In this document: piece by piece, positions 48,640 to 58,259 of the stretch
Position numbering within the stretch: the first letter of the stretch is position 1
Layout of the letters: every line of letters begins with the position of its first letter
Assembly: GCA_039707465.1 (NCBI GenBank)
Contig: CM077653.1
Span: forward strand, 1,495,501-1,559,500
From: Rhabdophis nuchalis
Taxonomy: Eukaryota; Chordata; Lepidosauria; Squamata; Natricidae
DNA: 64,000 nt
Reading direction: 5' to 3'
The notes under the pieces: model-generated
Told to the model about the DNA's origin: nothing
The model's database searches: none
What the model saw: the letters and a program-made list of their open reading frames with translations, nothing else
Translations under genes and position numbers: made by a program

Positions 48640-49010
48640 GCATGGAACTGAATTTAGCCTTTGTGATGAAGGCAATTGGCACTGCTCTCCCCTCCCAGCT
48701 TCCTTGCAAACATCCTCATCATGGACCGTTCATTTCTGGCATGCAAATGAAGCCACAATTGCCTCTCATTTTCTCTTCCCTTCCCCCCCCTCCCTTTTCA
48801 TTCTTTCAAGGCAGCGCACCACAGTCCTTGCAGTGTCGTGCTGCTGCTGATGAACTGCTCGTATAATTTTCTAGATCATTTTATTTCCCATCTTTCTCCG
48901 AAAGGGCCTTTAAGAAATCCGCCGTTTCCTGCACTTTATTCTTGCCAGGTTGATCTGATTTTGACTGTTTGATGACATTTCAAGATCATGAACGATGCCT
49001 CAAGTGAAAG
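48640..49010. other. Possible conserved non-coding element
   Basis: Repeat-free sequence with CTGGCATGCAAATGAAGCC (an octamer-like ATGCAAAT) and TCATTTTATTTCCCATC, lying between hAT-type elements. Confidence 0.35.
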
Positions 49011-49206
49011 AAATGGGTCTTAGGGTGCAAACGTTCAGCGGGCGTTTCGTCTTGGCCGTCTGTAACCATTGAAATGCGGGTGGGAGAGCTTGGTCACCTC
49101 TGCAGACCCAGGCCGGAGAAGACTCTGGTGTCAAGTGGCTGTAGACTCTTCCCTGGGGATTCTCCAAGGGCCCATAAGCAGGAGACAAGTCAAAATGTTG
49201 ACCCTC

Positions 49207-49340
49207 CAGTGGTGGGATTCAGCCGGTTCGTGCCACTTCAGGAGGACCGGTTGTTAACTTTCTGAGCAGTTTGGTGAACTGGTTGTTGGAAGAAATCTTA
49301 GGGCAGAGAACCGGTGGTTAAATTATTTGAATCCCACCAC
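49207..49340. mobile_element. hAT-type non-autonomous element, short form
   Basis: CAGTGGTGGGATTCAGCCGG at the left and TTTGAATCCCACCAC at the right are inverted termini; flanks TGACCCTC and TGACCTTC match at 7 of 8. Confidence 0.65.
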
Positions 49341-50499
49341 TGACCTTCGTCTTTTTGGTGGGTGAAGACGTCCAGGCACCCTTGCACAACTGGTGTGGAA
49401 GCTGTTGGAGGTTGTGCTGAGCTGGCAGGGAGAGTGAAGAAGTAGCTTCCCTCTGACCTGTCTTCACACGCGGGTGTCTCAAGTGAGACACACACACTTG
49501 TAAAGGCAGGTCCGAAGGAACACAATCAGGCATTCAGGCGACACCGTGTCTTCCCCAGCTGTGAAAATGGTCCCAACTGAGCTGGAGTTGATTTCCTGCT
49601 TCTAGGAGAAAAGCGTCATCTGAAGCTGCCCCTGATGCTCAAGAAGGCCCCATAAAGGCCCTGGATTGCCCCAAACTGTGGAGCCCAAGAACGGCTCCTG
49701 CCCCCCTCCCCCACCCCCACCCCAGAAAGATAAATTTCAGAATATTTGGGGGTTTGGGAGCCGTGAGAAGAAACTCCTGACTCTTTTGGAGTTAAGTGCA
49801 GAAGTTTTTCCACCAGTGGTTATTGTTATTTTATTTTATTTTAATTTCACATTTTCAAAACAATCTCTGATTTGCCTGTGGATATGTGGGAAGCCCATTA
49901 GAGAAAGCGACTCTTCTCAATTGCAGATGGTGAAATTACACATCTACCCTATGAATATGCTCGTATTTCTTATTTTCCGGCTCTCTTTAATTTACCTACT
50001 ATTTCATTTTATATTATTCTATTCTAATGTGCTCCCTAACTAGTATAATAATCAGGCTTCATTAGAGAGAAAGGGGTGGGGGAGGATGTGTAGTTAATAC
50101 GTTCCTTTGATTGTTGCCTGTGATCGAAGTCCATACACTAAAAGTCACAACCTTCGCTACTCTAGTTTTCTTGCAAGGAGCTTGTGTGGGGAAAACCTGC
50201 TTGAGTTCCCTGCTGTAAAACAGGTAGGTAGGTAGGCAGGTACAGGATATAGGAGGTTGGGGGTGGGATGGGTGGGTGGGTGGATGGATGGCCGGCCAGC
50301 CGGCCGGCCACAGAGACAGACAACTAAAGAGATGAAAACTCCGAATGCTGAATCCCCTCTTGAATCGAGTTTGCATAATTTCATGTCCCCCAAGAGGGAA
50401 GCAGGCCGTGGTCTCTGCATGCTGGTTGAAGACCATCCATGGAGAGAAGAGGTTTGGGAATGGTCAGATTTGTGAAAACTTGCCTCATCCATGTATAAT

Positions 50500-51150
50500 T
50501 CTTTTTTTTAAAAGCTTTTAAGTAAACATTAAAAACGTTGGACATATGGCATCGTCATTTCCATGGAGTTTTTTCATCTTACAACAATAACAGTTTGTAT
50601 CCTTTACATAGGGATGTGTGATCAGTCAAATTACCTACACCTTAAACCCTTAGATGATATAGTTACTATCACTGCATATACATATCCAATTCCTACCTAT
50701 CGTACAATCTTAATACCATATTTTCCAATTCTTAACATCCGTGTTTTTCTGTCCCAACCTTTTCCCCTCATTTCTAACCATCGGTAGTACCCTTACCCTT
50801 TGTCCCAGATTTCATGGTATTCCATCTCATCCTTGTCTTCGAGCTCTCGAGTCAGCCTGTCCCATTTCTGTGTACATCAGTATCTTCTTTATTATTTCTT
50901 GTTCCCGGGGGAATCTCTTTATTTTTCTAGTTCTGAACGAAGACCAGTCTTGCTGCCGTTAAAATATGCAACATTAAATATAATCCACCTCTGCCATATT
51001 TTTCTTTTGGGATCCCTAATAAAAACAGTTCTGGCCTGAACTCTATCCTTTGATTTAACGTCTCTTCTGAATACTGTTTTGTCTGGTGCCAAAAGGCTTT
51101 CGAGCACTCCCGCCACATGTGGTAGAAGGTTCCTAGTACAGGATCTATGC
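50500..51150 (-). mobile_element. L1 LINE 3' fragment
   Basis: A - strand frame near 51118-50927 reads MWRECSKAFWHQTKQYSEE, then FLLGIPKEKYGR and LMLHILTAARLVFVQN, matching the C-terminus of L1 ORF2 proteins. A T-run at 50502-50511 on the + strand would be the poly(A) tail of the element. Confidence 0.75.
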
Positions 51151-51418
51151 ATGATTCTTATCCTTTTCCCAAATCATCAGAATTAGAAGGAATTAGGATC
51201 GATAGGTAATGATTGGGAACTAATTTGCAAAGCCTGATTGATTTTGTTCCTCGGCCCAGGTAGGAATTCGTGACCAATGAAGGTGTTGGCCACTGTCTCC
51301 CTTTCCCTGGCCATTCACAAACGGTCCATGTCCCAGGCGCAGGGAGTAGAAGGCTGAGATGGGACCGTCTCAGGTGGCCGACCTTCTGCCCACATGGCCA
51401 GGCATTTCTCCTGGAGCT

Positions 51419-51567
51419 TTTAGAACAGGCCCTAAATTTAATTGATTTTTAAAGTATTTTGTATATTGTATATTGAAGTTTTGTGGTTTTATTATGCCTG
51501 TTCACCGCCCTGAGTCCCGCAAGGGAGAAGGGCGGTATACAAATTTAATAAATAGTAAATAGTAATA
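51419..51567 (+). mobile_element. L2-like LINE 3' end, + strand, beside a splice acceptor
   Basis: It contains TTCACCGCCCTGAGTCCC, AGAAGGGCGGTATACAAATT and a TAATAAATAGTAAATAG tail, the same 3' architecture as the longer LINE copy at 21985-23782 in opposite orientation. It ends about 30 nt before the finger 4-5 exon. Confidence 0.75.
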
Positions 51568-51596
51568 GCTGACCTTCCATTTCCCTCTTCCTCCAG

Positions 51597-51767
51597 GCTC
51601 GGACATGGCCGTCTTCTGCCTGCTCTGCGGGAAACGCTTCCAAACGCAGACGGCCCTGCAGCAGCACATGGAGGTGCATGCTGGTGTGAGAAGCTACATC
51701 TGCAGCGAGTGCAACCGCACATTCCCCAGCCACACGGCCCTCAAAAGGCACCTGCGCTCGCATACAG
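51597..51767 (+). CDS. ZBTB16: ZBTB16 (PLZF) internal exon, zinc fingers 4 and 5
   Basis: The exon encodes the linker Gly-Ser-Asp-Met-Ala-Val and two C2H2 fingers: FCLLCGKRFQTQTALQQH then MEVH, and YICSECNRTFPSHTALKRH then LRSH. Both keep C-x2-C and H-x3-H spacing. It opens after CTTCCTCCAG at 51596 and closes before GTAAGC at 51768; it is 171 bp and phase 1 at both ends, so it joins the finger-3 exon in frame (…HTG-SDMAV…). The unusual non-TGEKP linker between fingers 3 and 4 is a known PLZF trait. Fingers 4-5 belong to the C-terminal cluster that does most of the DNA contact in the family. Human, from memory, has QAQSAL where this has QTQTAL. The acceptor lies only about 30 nt downstream of a LINE 3' end. 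Confidence 0.96.
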
Positions 51768-52448
51768 GTAAGCAAGGGGCGGGGGCTGCCTGGGAAATGT
51801 ACCGGGACTTTTCAGGGTTGCAGAGGGCCGGGGTGAACGGTGTGCTTCTGATGAGCAGCACCTGGCACATCGCTCTACCCAGGCTTCTCCTTCAAGTCTA
51901 CCTTTGCGGCCAGGGAATCCTGGGAGTTGCAGTCCACGTATCTTCAAGTTGCCAAGGTTGAGAAACGTGGGTTTAGGCAGCTGTCACTTCCCACAAAAGG
52001 GAGGGGCCCCGTGCTTGCTTGGAAGTGGGACAGGTTGCTAATTTGACCCATTGGTGTTCACCCTTCCTGATCCCCTCCAGGCTGCAAATGATGCAGAAAG
52101 GCCAACCCTGGCCTTAAAAGTTTACCTGCGGTTGATGGGGGCTTCCTTTGAGTTCCCTTCTGCCCATCTGTCCTCGGAAGGCACGGTCCCAAAATAACAC
52201 AGGATGCTGTGAGCTTTTTTTCTTTTGTAAAGTGATTTCGAGGCGCAGAATCTATTTGTTTATTCTCAGCTCCAACTTCCTGGGAGAGGATCTAATCGGA
52301 GTTGACCATTTTGAATGGTGTCTCTGCATTGTGTGTGTCCGAGGGCACCACCCAGGAGATGCCGCAGCTGCTACGCCACCAGCGGGCACCGATCAGCTGA
52401 GCCTAATCATAACAGATGCACCAGCCAGTTTTAGCACAAATCACATTT

Positions 52449-52815
52449 ATGTGTGTGTGTGTGTGTGCAGAGGGGGGGAGGGAGAGAGGAAGGAAGGAAG
52501 AAAAGGAAGAAAGAGAGAGAGAAAGGAAGGAAGCAAGGAAGGAAGAGAAAGAGAGAAAGGAAGGGAAGGAAGGAAAGAAGGTAGGTAGGAAGGAAGGAAG
52601 AAGAGAAAGAAAGAAGGTAGGAAAGAAGGAAGGAAGAAGAGAAAGAAAGCAAGGGAAGGAAGGTAGGAAGGAAGGAAGAAGAAAAAAGAGAGAAAGAGAG
52701 AGAGAGAGAAAGGAAGGAAGGAAGGAAGGAAGGAAAGAAGGGAGGTAGGAAGGAAGAAGAGAAAGAGAGGAAGAAAGAAAGAGAGAGAAAGGGAAGGAAG
52801 GAAGGAAGGAGAGAG

Positions 52816-52898
<83 letters not shown>

Positions 52899-52915
52899 AA
52901 AAGAAAGGGAAAGGA
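52449..52915. repeat. GT run and long GGAA/GAAA purine tract
   Basis: (GT)10 at 52449-52468 is followed by about 430 bp of GGAA, GAAA and GA motifs; 52818-52899 is almost pure GAAA. Confidence 0.95.
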
Positions 52916-54259
52916 AAAAGATAAAAAGGGAATGAGTATGTGAAGGGTATGATGTCCCAGACCTCTGCCCTCTTAACGACCGAAAGCAGTCTTAGGGCTG
53001 ACTGCACCTGTTGGACAGCAGCCTCCTTTGCCTTCTGCAAAACGCCTCCCGCCTGCTGATTCATCCTCCGTCTCCTTCAGCCCCAGGTGCTTCCGGAGTG
53101 GCATCTTTCGCATCAGCAGCCGTGCGTGGGGCACAGGCCAGGCAGCTCCTGGCATTGACAGATCCCTGATTCTCGTGGCTGCTTGTATAATACAACCCGG
53201 TGGCTGTGCCGGTGAGGGGGGGGGGGGGCTCCCGCTTTGGGGATGGGCTGCCTCCCTGGCTAACCAGGTAACAAGAGATTGGAGGGGGGGGGGGGAGACG
53301 GGGTCCCAGGTGCAGCCGGCCAGCCAGAGGGGGCTGTAATTAGTCCCACTTGTCCTGGACTTCATGTCAACCTCATTAAGCGGCCTTGCAAAGTGAATCA
53401 GCGAGCCATAAATTGGATTTTTCTTTTAAAAAAATGAAAAGAGAAAACACTCAGGGGTTTTGTGTACAGTAGACGAGGACACGGCCCTGGTTTCCTGCTT
53501 CCTTAGAAGCTGATCTAAAGCCAACCGTGATTGGCTAGACCGGGAGAGGCCCGGTTGAAACCCCGTAGCACGGGACTGGCCCCCTTCATTGACGGGGCTT
53601 CTGGGAGAGAGAGGAGCCCCAGCCTAAAGAAGCCCAGGCTAGCAAGGAAGAGCCTCTGAGAAGCTCTCTCCACCCAAGGCCAGCTGCTGGGGGAGGAGGC
53701 GGCTTCTGCTCAGGGGTGGCTTCCTTTGTCCCTCCCGACAGAGACGCACGGAGGAGGCTGGGGCTGCCTGGAGCGTCCGTGTGTCTTTCTTTCCCTCTTC
53801 TCTCCAGGACTGAGAGGTTGAAGCGTAGGAAAAGTCTCGAGAGAAGGGAAGGAGGCAGCAGAGGCAGGAGCCGCCTTAGAACGTGGCTTCAGAAAGCCAA
53901 GTGGGACGCTCTAGAGCTAAACACCCGGGTGGAGTTTCCATCCCACGCTTGCAGCCTCCGTCTTGGCTTTTCTGAGCCCGCTCCTGAGCAGGAGCAGAAA
54001 GCCAGCGTCTTTACAGCCCCATGGGATCAGGTGGGCCTGCGCCTGGGAAGTGAGTTGAAGCCGCTCCCATTTTACAAGGGGGAAAACTGAGGCTGAGGGT
54101 TCCAAGGAAGGCTCTGTAGCCCTGGGGGAGCCAACCCTTGGCCTTCCTGCCAAGCCCCACAGATTCTGATGCTCAGCTCCAGGACCAACTTCTTCTCCCC
54201 TTCTGCAAAGGAGGTTTGGTTTGGTATCAAAAAGGGAGAAATAGAACTGGCATTTTCCA

Positions 54260-54788
54260 GTGAGGAGGATGAGGAGGAGGAGGAGGAGGAGGAGGAGGAG
54301 GAGGAGGAGGAGGAGGAGGAGGAGGAGGAGGAGGAGGAGAAGAAGAAGAAGAAGAAGAAGAAGAAGAAGAAGAAGAAGAAGAAGAAGAAGAAGAAGAAGA
54401 AGAAGAAGAAGAAGAAGAAGAAGAAGAAAGGAAGGGAAGGAGGAGGAGGAAGGAAGAAGGATAAAAAGGAGAAGAAGGAGGAGGAAGAAGAAGAGGAGGA
54501 AGGAGAAGGAGAAGAACAGGAAGAGGAAGAAAGGAAGGGGGGGAAGGAAGAAGAAGAAGGAAGAAGGAAGAAGGAGGAGGAAGGAAGAAGGAAGGATAAA
54601 AAGGAGAAGGAAGGAGGAGGAGGAAGGAGAAGGAGAGGAGGAAGGAGAGGAGGAGAAGGAGAAGAGGAAGAAGAAGAAGAAGAAGAAGAAGAAGAAGAAG
54701 AAGAAGAAGAAGAAGAAGAAGAAGAGGAGGAGGAGGAGGAGGAGGAGGAGGAGGAGGAGGAGGAGGAGGAGGAGGAGGAGGAGGGGGG
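54260..54788. repeat. Mirror-ordered GGA/GAA trinucleotide array
   Basis: GGA units (54271-54338), then GAA units (54338-54427), a mixed centre, then GAA units (54664-54723) and GGA units (54723-54782). The strand is essentially all purine for 520 bp. Confidence 0.95.
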
Positions 54789-54929
54789 GGTACCTGGAGG
54801 GTCCTAATTGAGGAGAATGTGTGCCTGAAGACCTGTGTTTGAGGGGGGGGGTTGGAGAAGCAGCTGGTGGGGGGGGCAGAGAGGGGGCCGCATTTCCTGG
54901 GGCCGAGGAGGAAGTGGAGGCGGCCGCCT

Positions 54930-55275
54930 GCGAGTCTCTAACAAGGCGGGGAATTTATGCCCAGGCACGAGTTGGGCCTGACATGGGGATAATGAAAAAG
55001 CGGAGGTCATTGTGGATGACTTAAGCTTTCAGCAGCGGAGGAAAATGTATGAAATGGGAGCAGCATTACACGCTTGGCGGCTCCGCACATCTGCAGCGGG
55101 ACCCGTGAAATACAGTGGGGCCATTCTTTACCATAAACTTGTGGCCGTCGGATTTGCCGAGCCTGGAGAAGATTGTAATTACACTGACAAGACAAATCAG
55201 CAATATTTAAATATTCATGAACAAAGTCTGGGGTGATCAATCTATCTTTATTGTCCTTCCATTCAGCTTCTGCAA
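54930..55275. other. Possible conserved non-coding element
   Basis: Repeat-free block next to the GGA/GAA array, with GGAATTTATGCCCAGGCACG, AATCAGCAATATTTAAATAT and TCATGAACAAAG. A 74-codon open frame here (55012-55236) has no recognisable domain. Confidence 0.35.
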
Positions 55276-55586
55276 TAAATATTTTTTAAAAGAGAGGGAG
55301 AAGGAGCTGGAGCGGCTCACTTCCTCCTTCGCCTTCCTCCCCCCCACCCCACCCACCGCCTCCTTGGAGAAGGAAGCCTGAGGTTGGGAAGGGAGGAGAG
55401 AGATTGGTGGCCAGAATCTGGATCCTCTCAGCAACGGTCACCAGAAATAAGCTGAAGGGGGGTCAACAATTCCCTGAGAACTTCTCCTGGGCAGCTGCAT
55501 GGATGGAGGGCAACAGAAGACACCAAAAGAACCAACATCCCTGGGTGGAAAAACATTCCATATTCCACAACCTGTTGATTGTTGAA

Positions 55587-55838
55587 CTCCAGAAGAAATA
55601 AGGTCTATCTCCAGAAGATATAAGTATCTCCAGAAGAAATAAGGTCTATCTCCAGAAGATATAAGTATCTCCAGAAGAAATAAGGTCTATCTCCAGAAGA
55701 AATAAAGTCTGCCTCCAGAAGATGTAAGGTCTATCTCCAGAAGATATAAGGTCTATCTCCAGGAGAAATAAGGTGTATCTCCAGAAGATATAAAGTCTGT
55801 CTCCAGAAGATGTAAGGTCTATCTCTAGAAGAAAACAA
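55587..55838. repeat. Minisatellite of 19-22 bp units
   Basis: About 12 units of CTCCAGAAGAAATAAGGTCT with 19- and 22-bp versions, first alternating and then mostly 22 bp. Confidence 0.9.
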
Positions 55839-56374
55839 ATCACTCCTTAAGGTGGCCCAGAATCTTCTCCTCTCTCTCTCTCTCATGTTCCCATCCTACA
55901 ATTCTTTGGACTCCACCTTGTACCCAAAGGTCTACCAAAAAACCCATCTCCATCCCTCTTGGAGACCTCTGTCCTCATGATCAGCTTTTGACCCCAGGGA
56001 GACATCTTGGCTTCTGAATCTACAGGGTGGACCTACTTCTTCCACCCCTTTTCCATGGGAAATCCTGAGGGGCATGGTTTCATCCCAGTGATGTTTTTAC
56101 AACATTAATGGAAAATTATTGGCCCTCTCCTACTGAGACAACGTAGATGGTTGCAGCTGAAGAAGAAGGTGCGGGGGGGGGGGGGGGGAAGTCCGGCCAT
56201 CCCTTTTAGTTACCATTTAGGATGCCAATATTGCAAGGGTGAAATGCTTTGTCTGTTCTACTCAAAGTTGAGTACAACATTGAATAAAGAACCACTGACA
56301 GTTGCTTCGAAGCATTGGTTGATAACCAATAAAGGTTTCAATTGTAAGCTGACTATTTGGTATTAAAGTCTGAG

Positions 56375-56815
56375 GGGTCCTCGGTGCCCCCCGAGCTCGG
56401 TGGTTTTCTTGCAGACGTTTTATGACCCAACTAGGTAACATCATCAGTGCTCGAAGGGAGAGGGGATGTGGAGAGGAGGGGGGGAGGGGAAGGAAAAAGA
56501 CCTTGTTGTCCTTGGTGCTCTCTGAGCTTGGCTGTTTTCTTGCAGACGTTTTGTTACCCAAACTAGGTAACATCATCAGTTCTAAAAGGGGGTTTGGGGC
56601 TTGTGGAGAGGAGGAAGGGGAGGGGGAGGGGGGAAGAAAGACTGGGGGGGGGGTCTTTGGTGCTCTCTGAGCTTGGCTGTTTTCTTGCAGGCCTTTCATT
56701 ATCCAAACTACAGAAGGTACCATCATCAGTAACATGGTGACTAGCATTGATGATGTTACCTAGCTGGGTCATGAAACGTCTGCCAGGAAACAGCCACGCT
56801 CAGAGAGCATTGAGA
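56375..56815. repeat. Cluster of unclassified repeat: three + copies and one inverted copy
   Basis: Three + units start near 56375, 56510 and 56655, each with TTTTCTTGCAG, and a - unit lies at 56752-56813 (GATGTTACCTAGCTGGGTCA to CGCTCAGAGAGCATTG). The cluster ends about 125 bp before the finger 6-7 exon. Confidence 0.75.
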
Positions 56816-56941
56816 AGCCCTCGTTTCAACCCTGAGCTGCCAATCGTCCCTTGGCCCTTGTGGTCAGGCATGGACCTGGTCTCTTGGCCCCAGACACCTT
56901 CCCTCTGACCCCCACCCCCACCCCCGGTGTCTTGGCTGCAG

Positions 56942-57109
56942 GCGACCATCCGTACGAGTGCGAATTCTGCGGGAGCTGCTTCCGGGACGAGAGCACCTTG
57001 AAAGGGCACAAGCGCATCCACACCGGGGAGAAGCCCTACGAATGCAACGGCTGCGGGAAGAAGTTCAGCCTGAAGCATCAGCTGGAGACCCACTACAGGG
57101 TCCACACGG
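56942..57109 (+). CDS. ZBTB16: ZBTB16 (PLZF) internal exon, zinc fingers 6 and 7
   Basis: Two complete C2H2 fingers are encoded: [19 protein letters not shown] then KRIH, and [19 protein letters not shown] then YRVH, joined by a canonical TGEKP linker. The exon starts after TTGGCTGCAG at 56941 and ends before GTAAGG at 57110; it is 168 bp and phase 1 at both ends, continuing the frame of the previous exon (…[11 protein letters not shown]…). The extra Cys in GSCF is also present in mammalian PLZF as I remember it. Upstream lie three direct copies of a repeat, each with an acceptor-like motif, within 540 bp of the real acceptor. GC content is higher than in the surrounding intron, as expected for a conserved exon in this GC-rich end of the gene. 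Confidence 0.97.
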
Positions 57110-58029
57110 GTAAGGGCAGGGCCGGCCAGCCTGCAGGAGGCGGGTTCCCCCACCCCCACCCCCGCCCCCCCTCCCCTCCCCTTGGGCAGCTTGTGCATCC
57201 GGGCGGCTGCAGCTTTTGTAAATAGCCGCTCGATATTCAGATTGCTTCTTCTCTTCATTACTTCATTATTCGCTCTGCCTGCGCATGGGATGGGTATTGA
57301 TACCGCAAGGCTGTTAATTACTGCACGGAAGGAAGCCCCCTCGGCTTTCGACCGCAGCTGCAGCCGGCGGGATCGGGAGGGGCTTTCTGGGAGAGGCCCC
57401 CAGCCCAGCTGGCTCTGGCCTGGGAAGGCAAGGAGTGGCCCCTGACTAGGCCACGCGAGGCCCGAGACCGGGAGGGGGGGGGGGCATTCTCCCTCTGACT
57501 GTCACGTCCCTGGCTGTGGGGGTTGTCCAGGAAGGGGGTCCGGACTGTTGCAATAACTTCTGACATCCCCCTCCTCCTCTTTCTCTTTCCTCTCTTATTG
57601 GCCCGTTCCCTTCTTCTTCTTCTTCTTCTTCTTCTTCTCCTCTCTCCTTGTCCTTTCCCCTTCTTTCCTGTCTTATTTCTCCTTCCCTTTCTTCTTTTCC
57701 TCTTTTCCCCTTTCTCCTCCCCTCCTCCTCTGCCTCTTTCCTCTCTTATTTCTTCTTCTTCTTCTCCTCCTTCTTCTTCTCCTTCTCCTTCTTCTCCCCT
57801 CCTTTCCCCTTCTTTCCTCTCTTATTTCTGCTTTCCCTTCTTTTACTTCCCCTCCTCTTTCTTCTCCTCTTTCTCCTTCTCATTCCTCTCCCCTCCTTTC
57901 CTCTTCTTGTCTTTCCTGTTTTATTTCTCCTCCTGCTGCCTCTCTCCTTTCTCCTCCTTCTCCTCCTCCTCTTCCTTCTCCTTCCTCTCCCCTCCTCCTC
58001 TCTTGCTTCCTCCTTCTCCCACTCCGCAG
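57110..58029 (+). other. ZBTB16 intron of 0.9 kb with long polypyrimidine tract
   Basis: Donor GTAAGG at 57110, acceptor CCGCAG at 58029. The first half is GC-rich unique sequence with a repeat-free stretch at 57180-57350. From about 57565 to the acceptor the + strand is almost entirely C and T (CTT, CTC and CCTTT motifs), making an unusually extended polypyrimidine tract. Confidence 0.9.
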
Positions 58030-58259
58030 GTGAGAAGCCCTTTGAGTGCAAACTCTGCCACCAGCGGTCCCGAGATTACTCTGCCATGATCAAGCACCTC
58101 AGGACCCACAACGGAGCCTCTCCTTACCAGTGCACCATCTGCCTGGAGTACTGCCCCAGCCTTTCCGCCATGCAGAAGCACATGAAGGGCCACAAGCCGG
58201 AGGAGATCCCAGCCGACTGGAGGATAGAGAAGACCTATCTCTACCTGTGCTACGTCTGA
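58030..58259 (+). CDS. ZBTB16: ZBTB16 (PLZF) terminal coding exon, zinc fingers 8 and 9 and C-terminus
   Basis: The exon encodes finger 8 ([19 protein letters not shown] then LRTH), finger 9 ([19 protein letters not shown] then MKGH) and the conserved C-terminal tail [20 protein letters not shown] plus Val, ending at TGA 58257-58259. Finger 8 has Ser where most C2H2 fingers have Phe; I recall the same in human, so it is a family trait and not damage. The acceptor is ACTCCGCAG at 58029 and the phase is 1. Differences from human (from memory) are Thr to Leu and Ser to Ala in finger 9 and Pro to Ala in the tail. The intron before it ends in a polypyrimidine tract of about 440 bp. The 3' UTR follows directly. 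Confidence 0.97.

Larger units (their letters stand above)
13884..51596 (+). other. ZBTB16 intron of 37.7 kb (between finger 3 and finger 4 exons)
   Basis: Bounded by GTAAGT at 13884 and CTCCAG at 51596. It carries most of the mobile DNA in the window. Stretches longer than 300 bases where I recognise nothing include 13900-15250, 15490-16170, 16790-17860, 18090-20330, 20780-21980, 24010-25440, 25840-26860, 27230-29090, 29530-30910, 31370-31600, 32090-33080, 33940-35215, 36265-37940, 38180-42330, 43000-43620, 43720-45160, 46990-47790 and 49350-50490. Several of these are flagged as possible conserved non-coding elements. No internal exon could be supported. Confidence 0.9.
51768..56941 (+). 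other. ZBTB16 intron of 5.2 kb (between finger 5 and finger 6 exons)
   Basis: Donor GTAAGC at 51768, acceptor CTGCAG at 56941. It contains a half MITE at about 51905-51965, a 440-bp purine tract, a 510-bp GAG/GAA array, a 22-bp minisatellite and a cluster of an unclassified repeat. 52000-52440, 52930-54260, 54930-55580 and 55840-56370 hold nothing I recognise apart from a possible conserved element near 54930-55275 and G-runs at 53216-53228 and 53284-53295. Confidence 0.9.

Noticed and set aside
52416..53064. Phe/Leu/Ser-rich and Lys/Glu-rich open frames
   Set aside because: Translations of the GGAA/GAAA purine tract on either strand.
54169..54811. Long open frames of Glu, Lys and Arg runs
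   Set aside because: They are translations of the GGA/GAA array; trinucleotide repeats lack stops in several frames.
55012..55236. 74-codon + strand frame with mixed composition
   Set aside because: It looks more protein-like than most frames but has no recognised domain, no splice or promoter context, and lies in a block better explained as non-coding.
57523..58089. 188- and 203-codon frames extending the finger 8-9 exon upstream
   Set aside because: The upstream part is the intronic polypyrimidine tract. The acceptor at 58029 and the known ZBTB16 joint fix the exon start.
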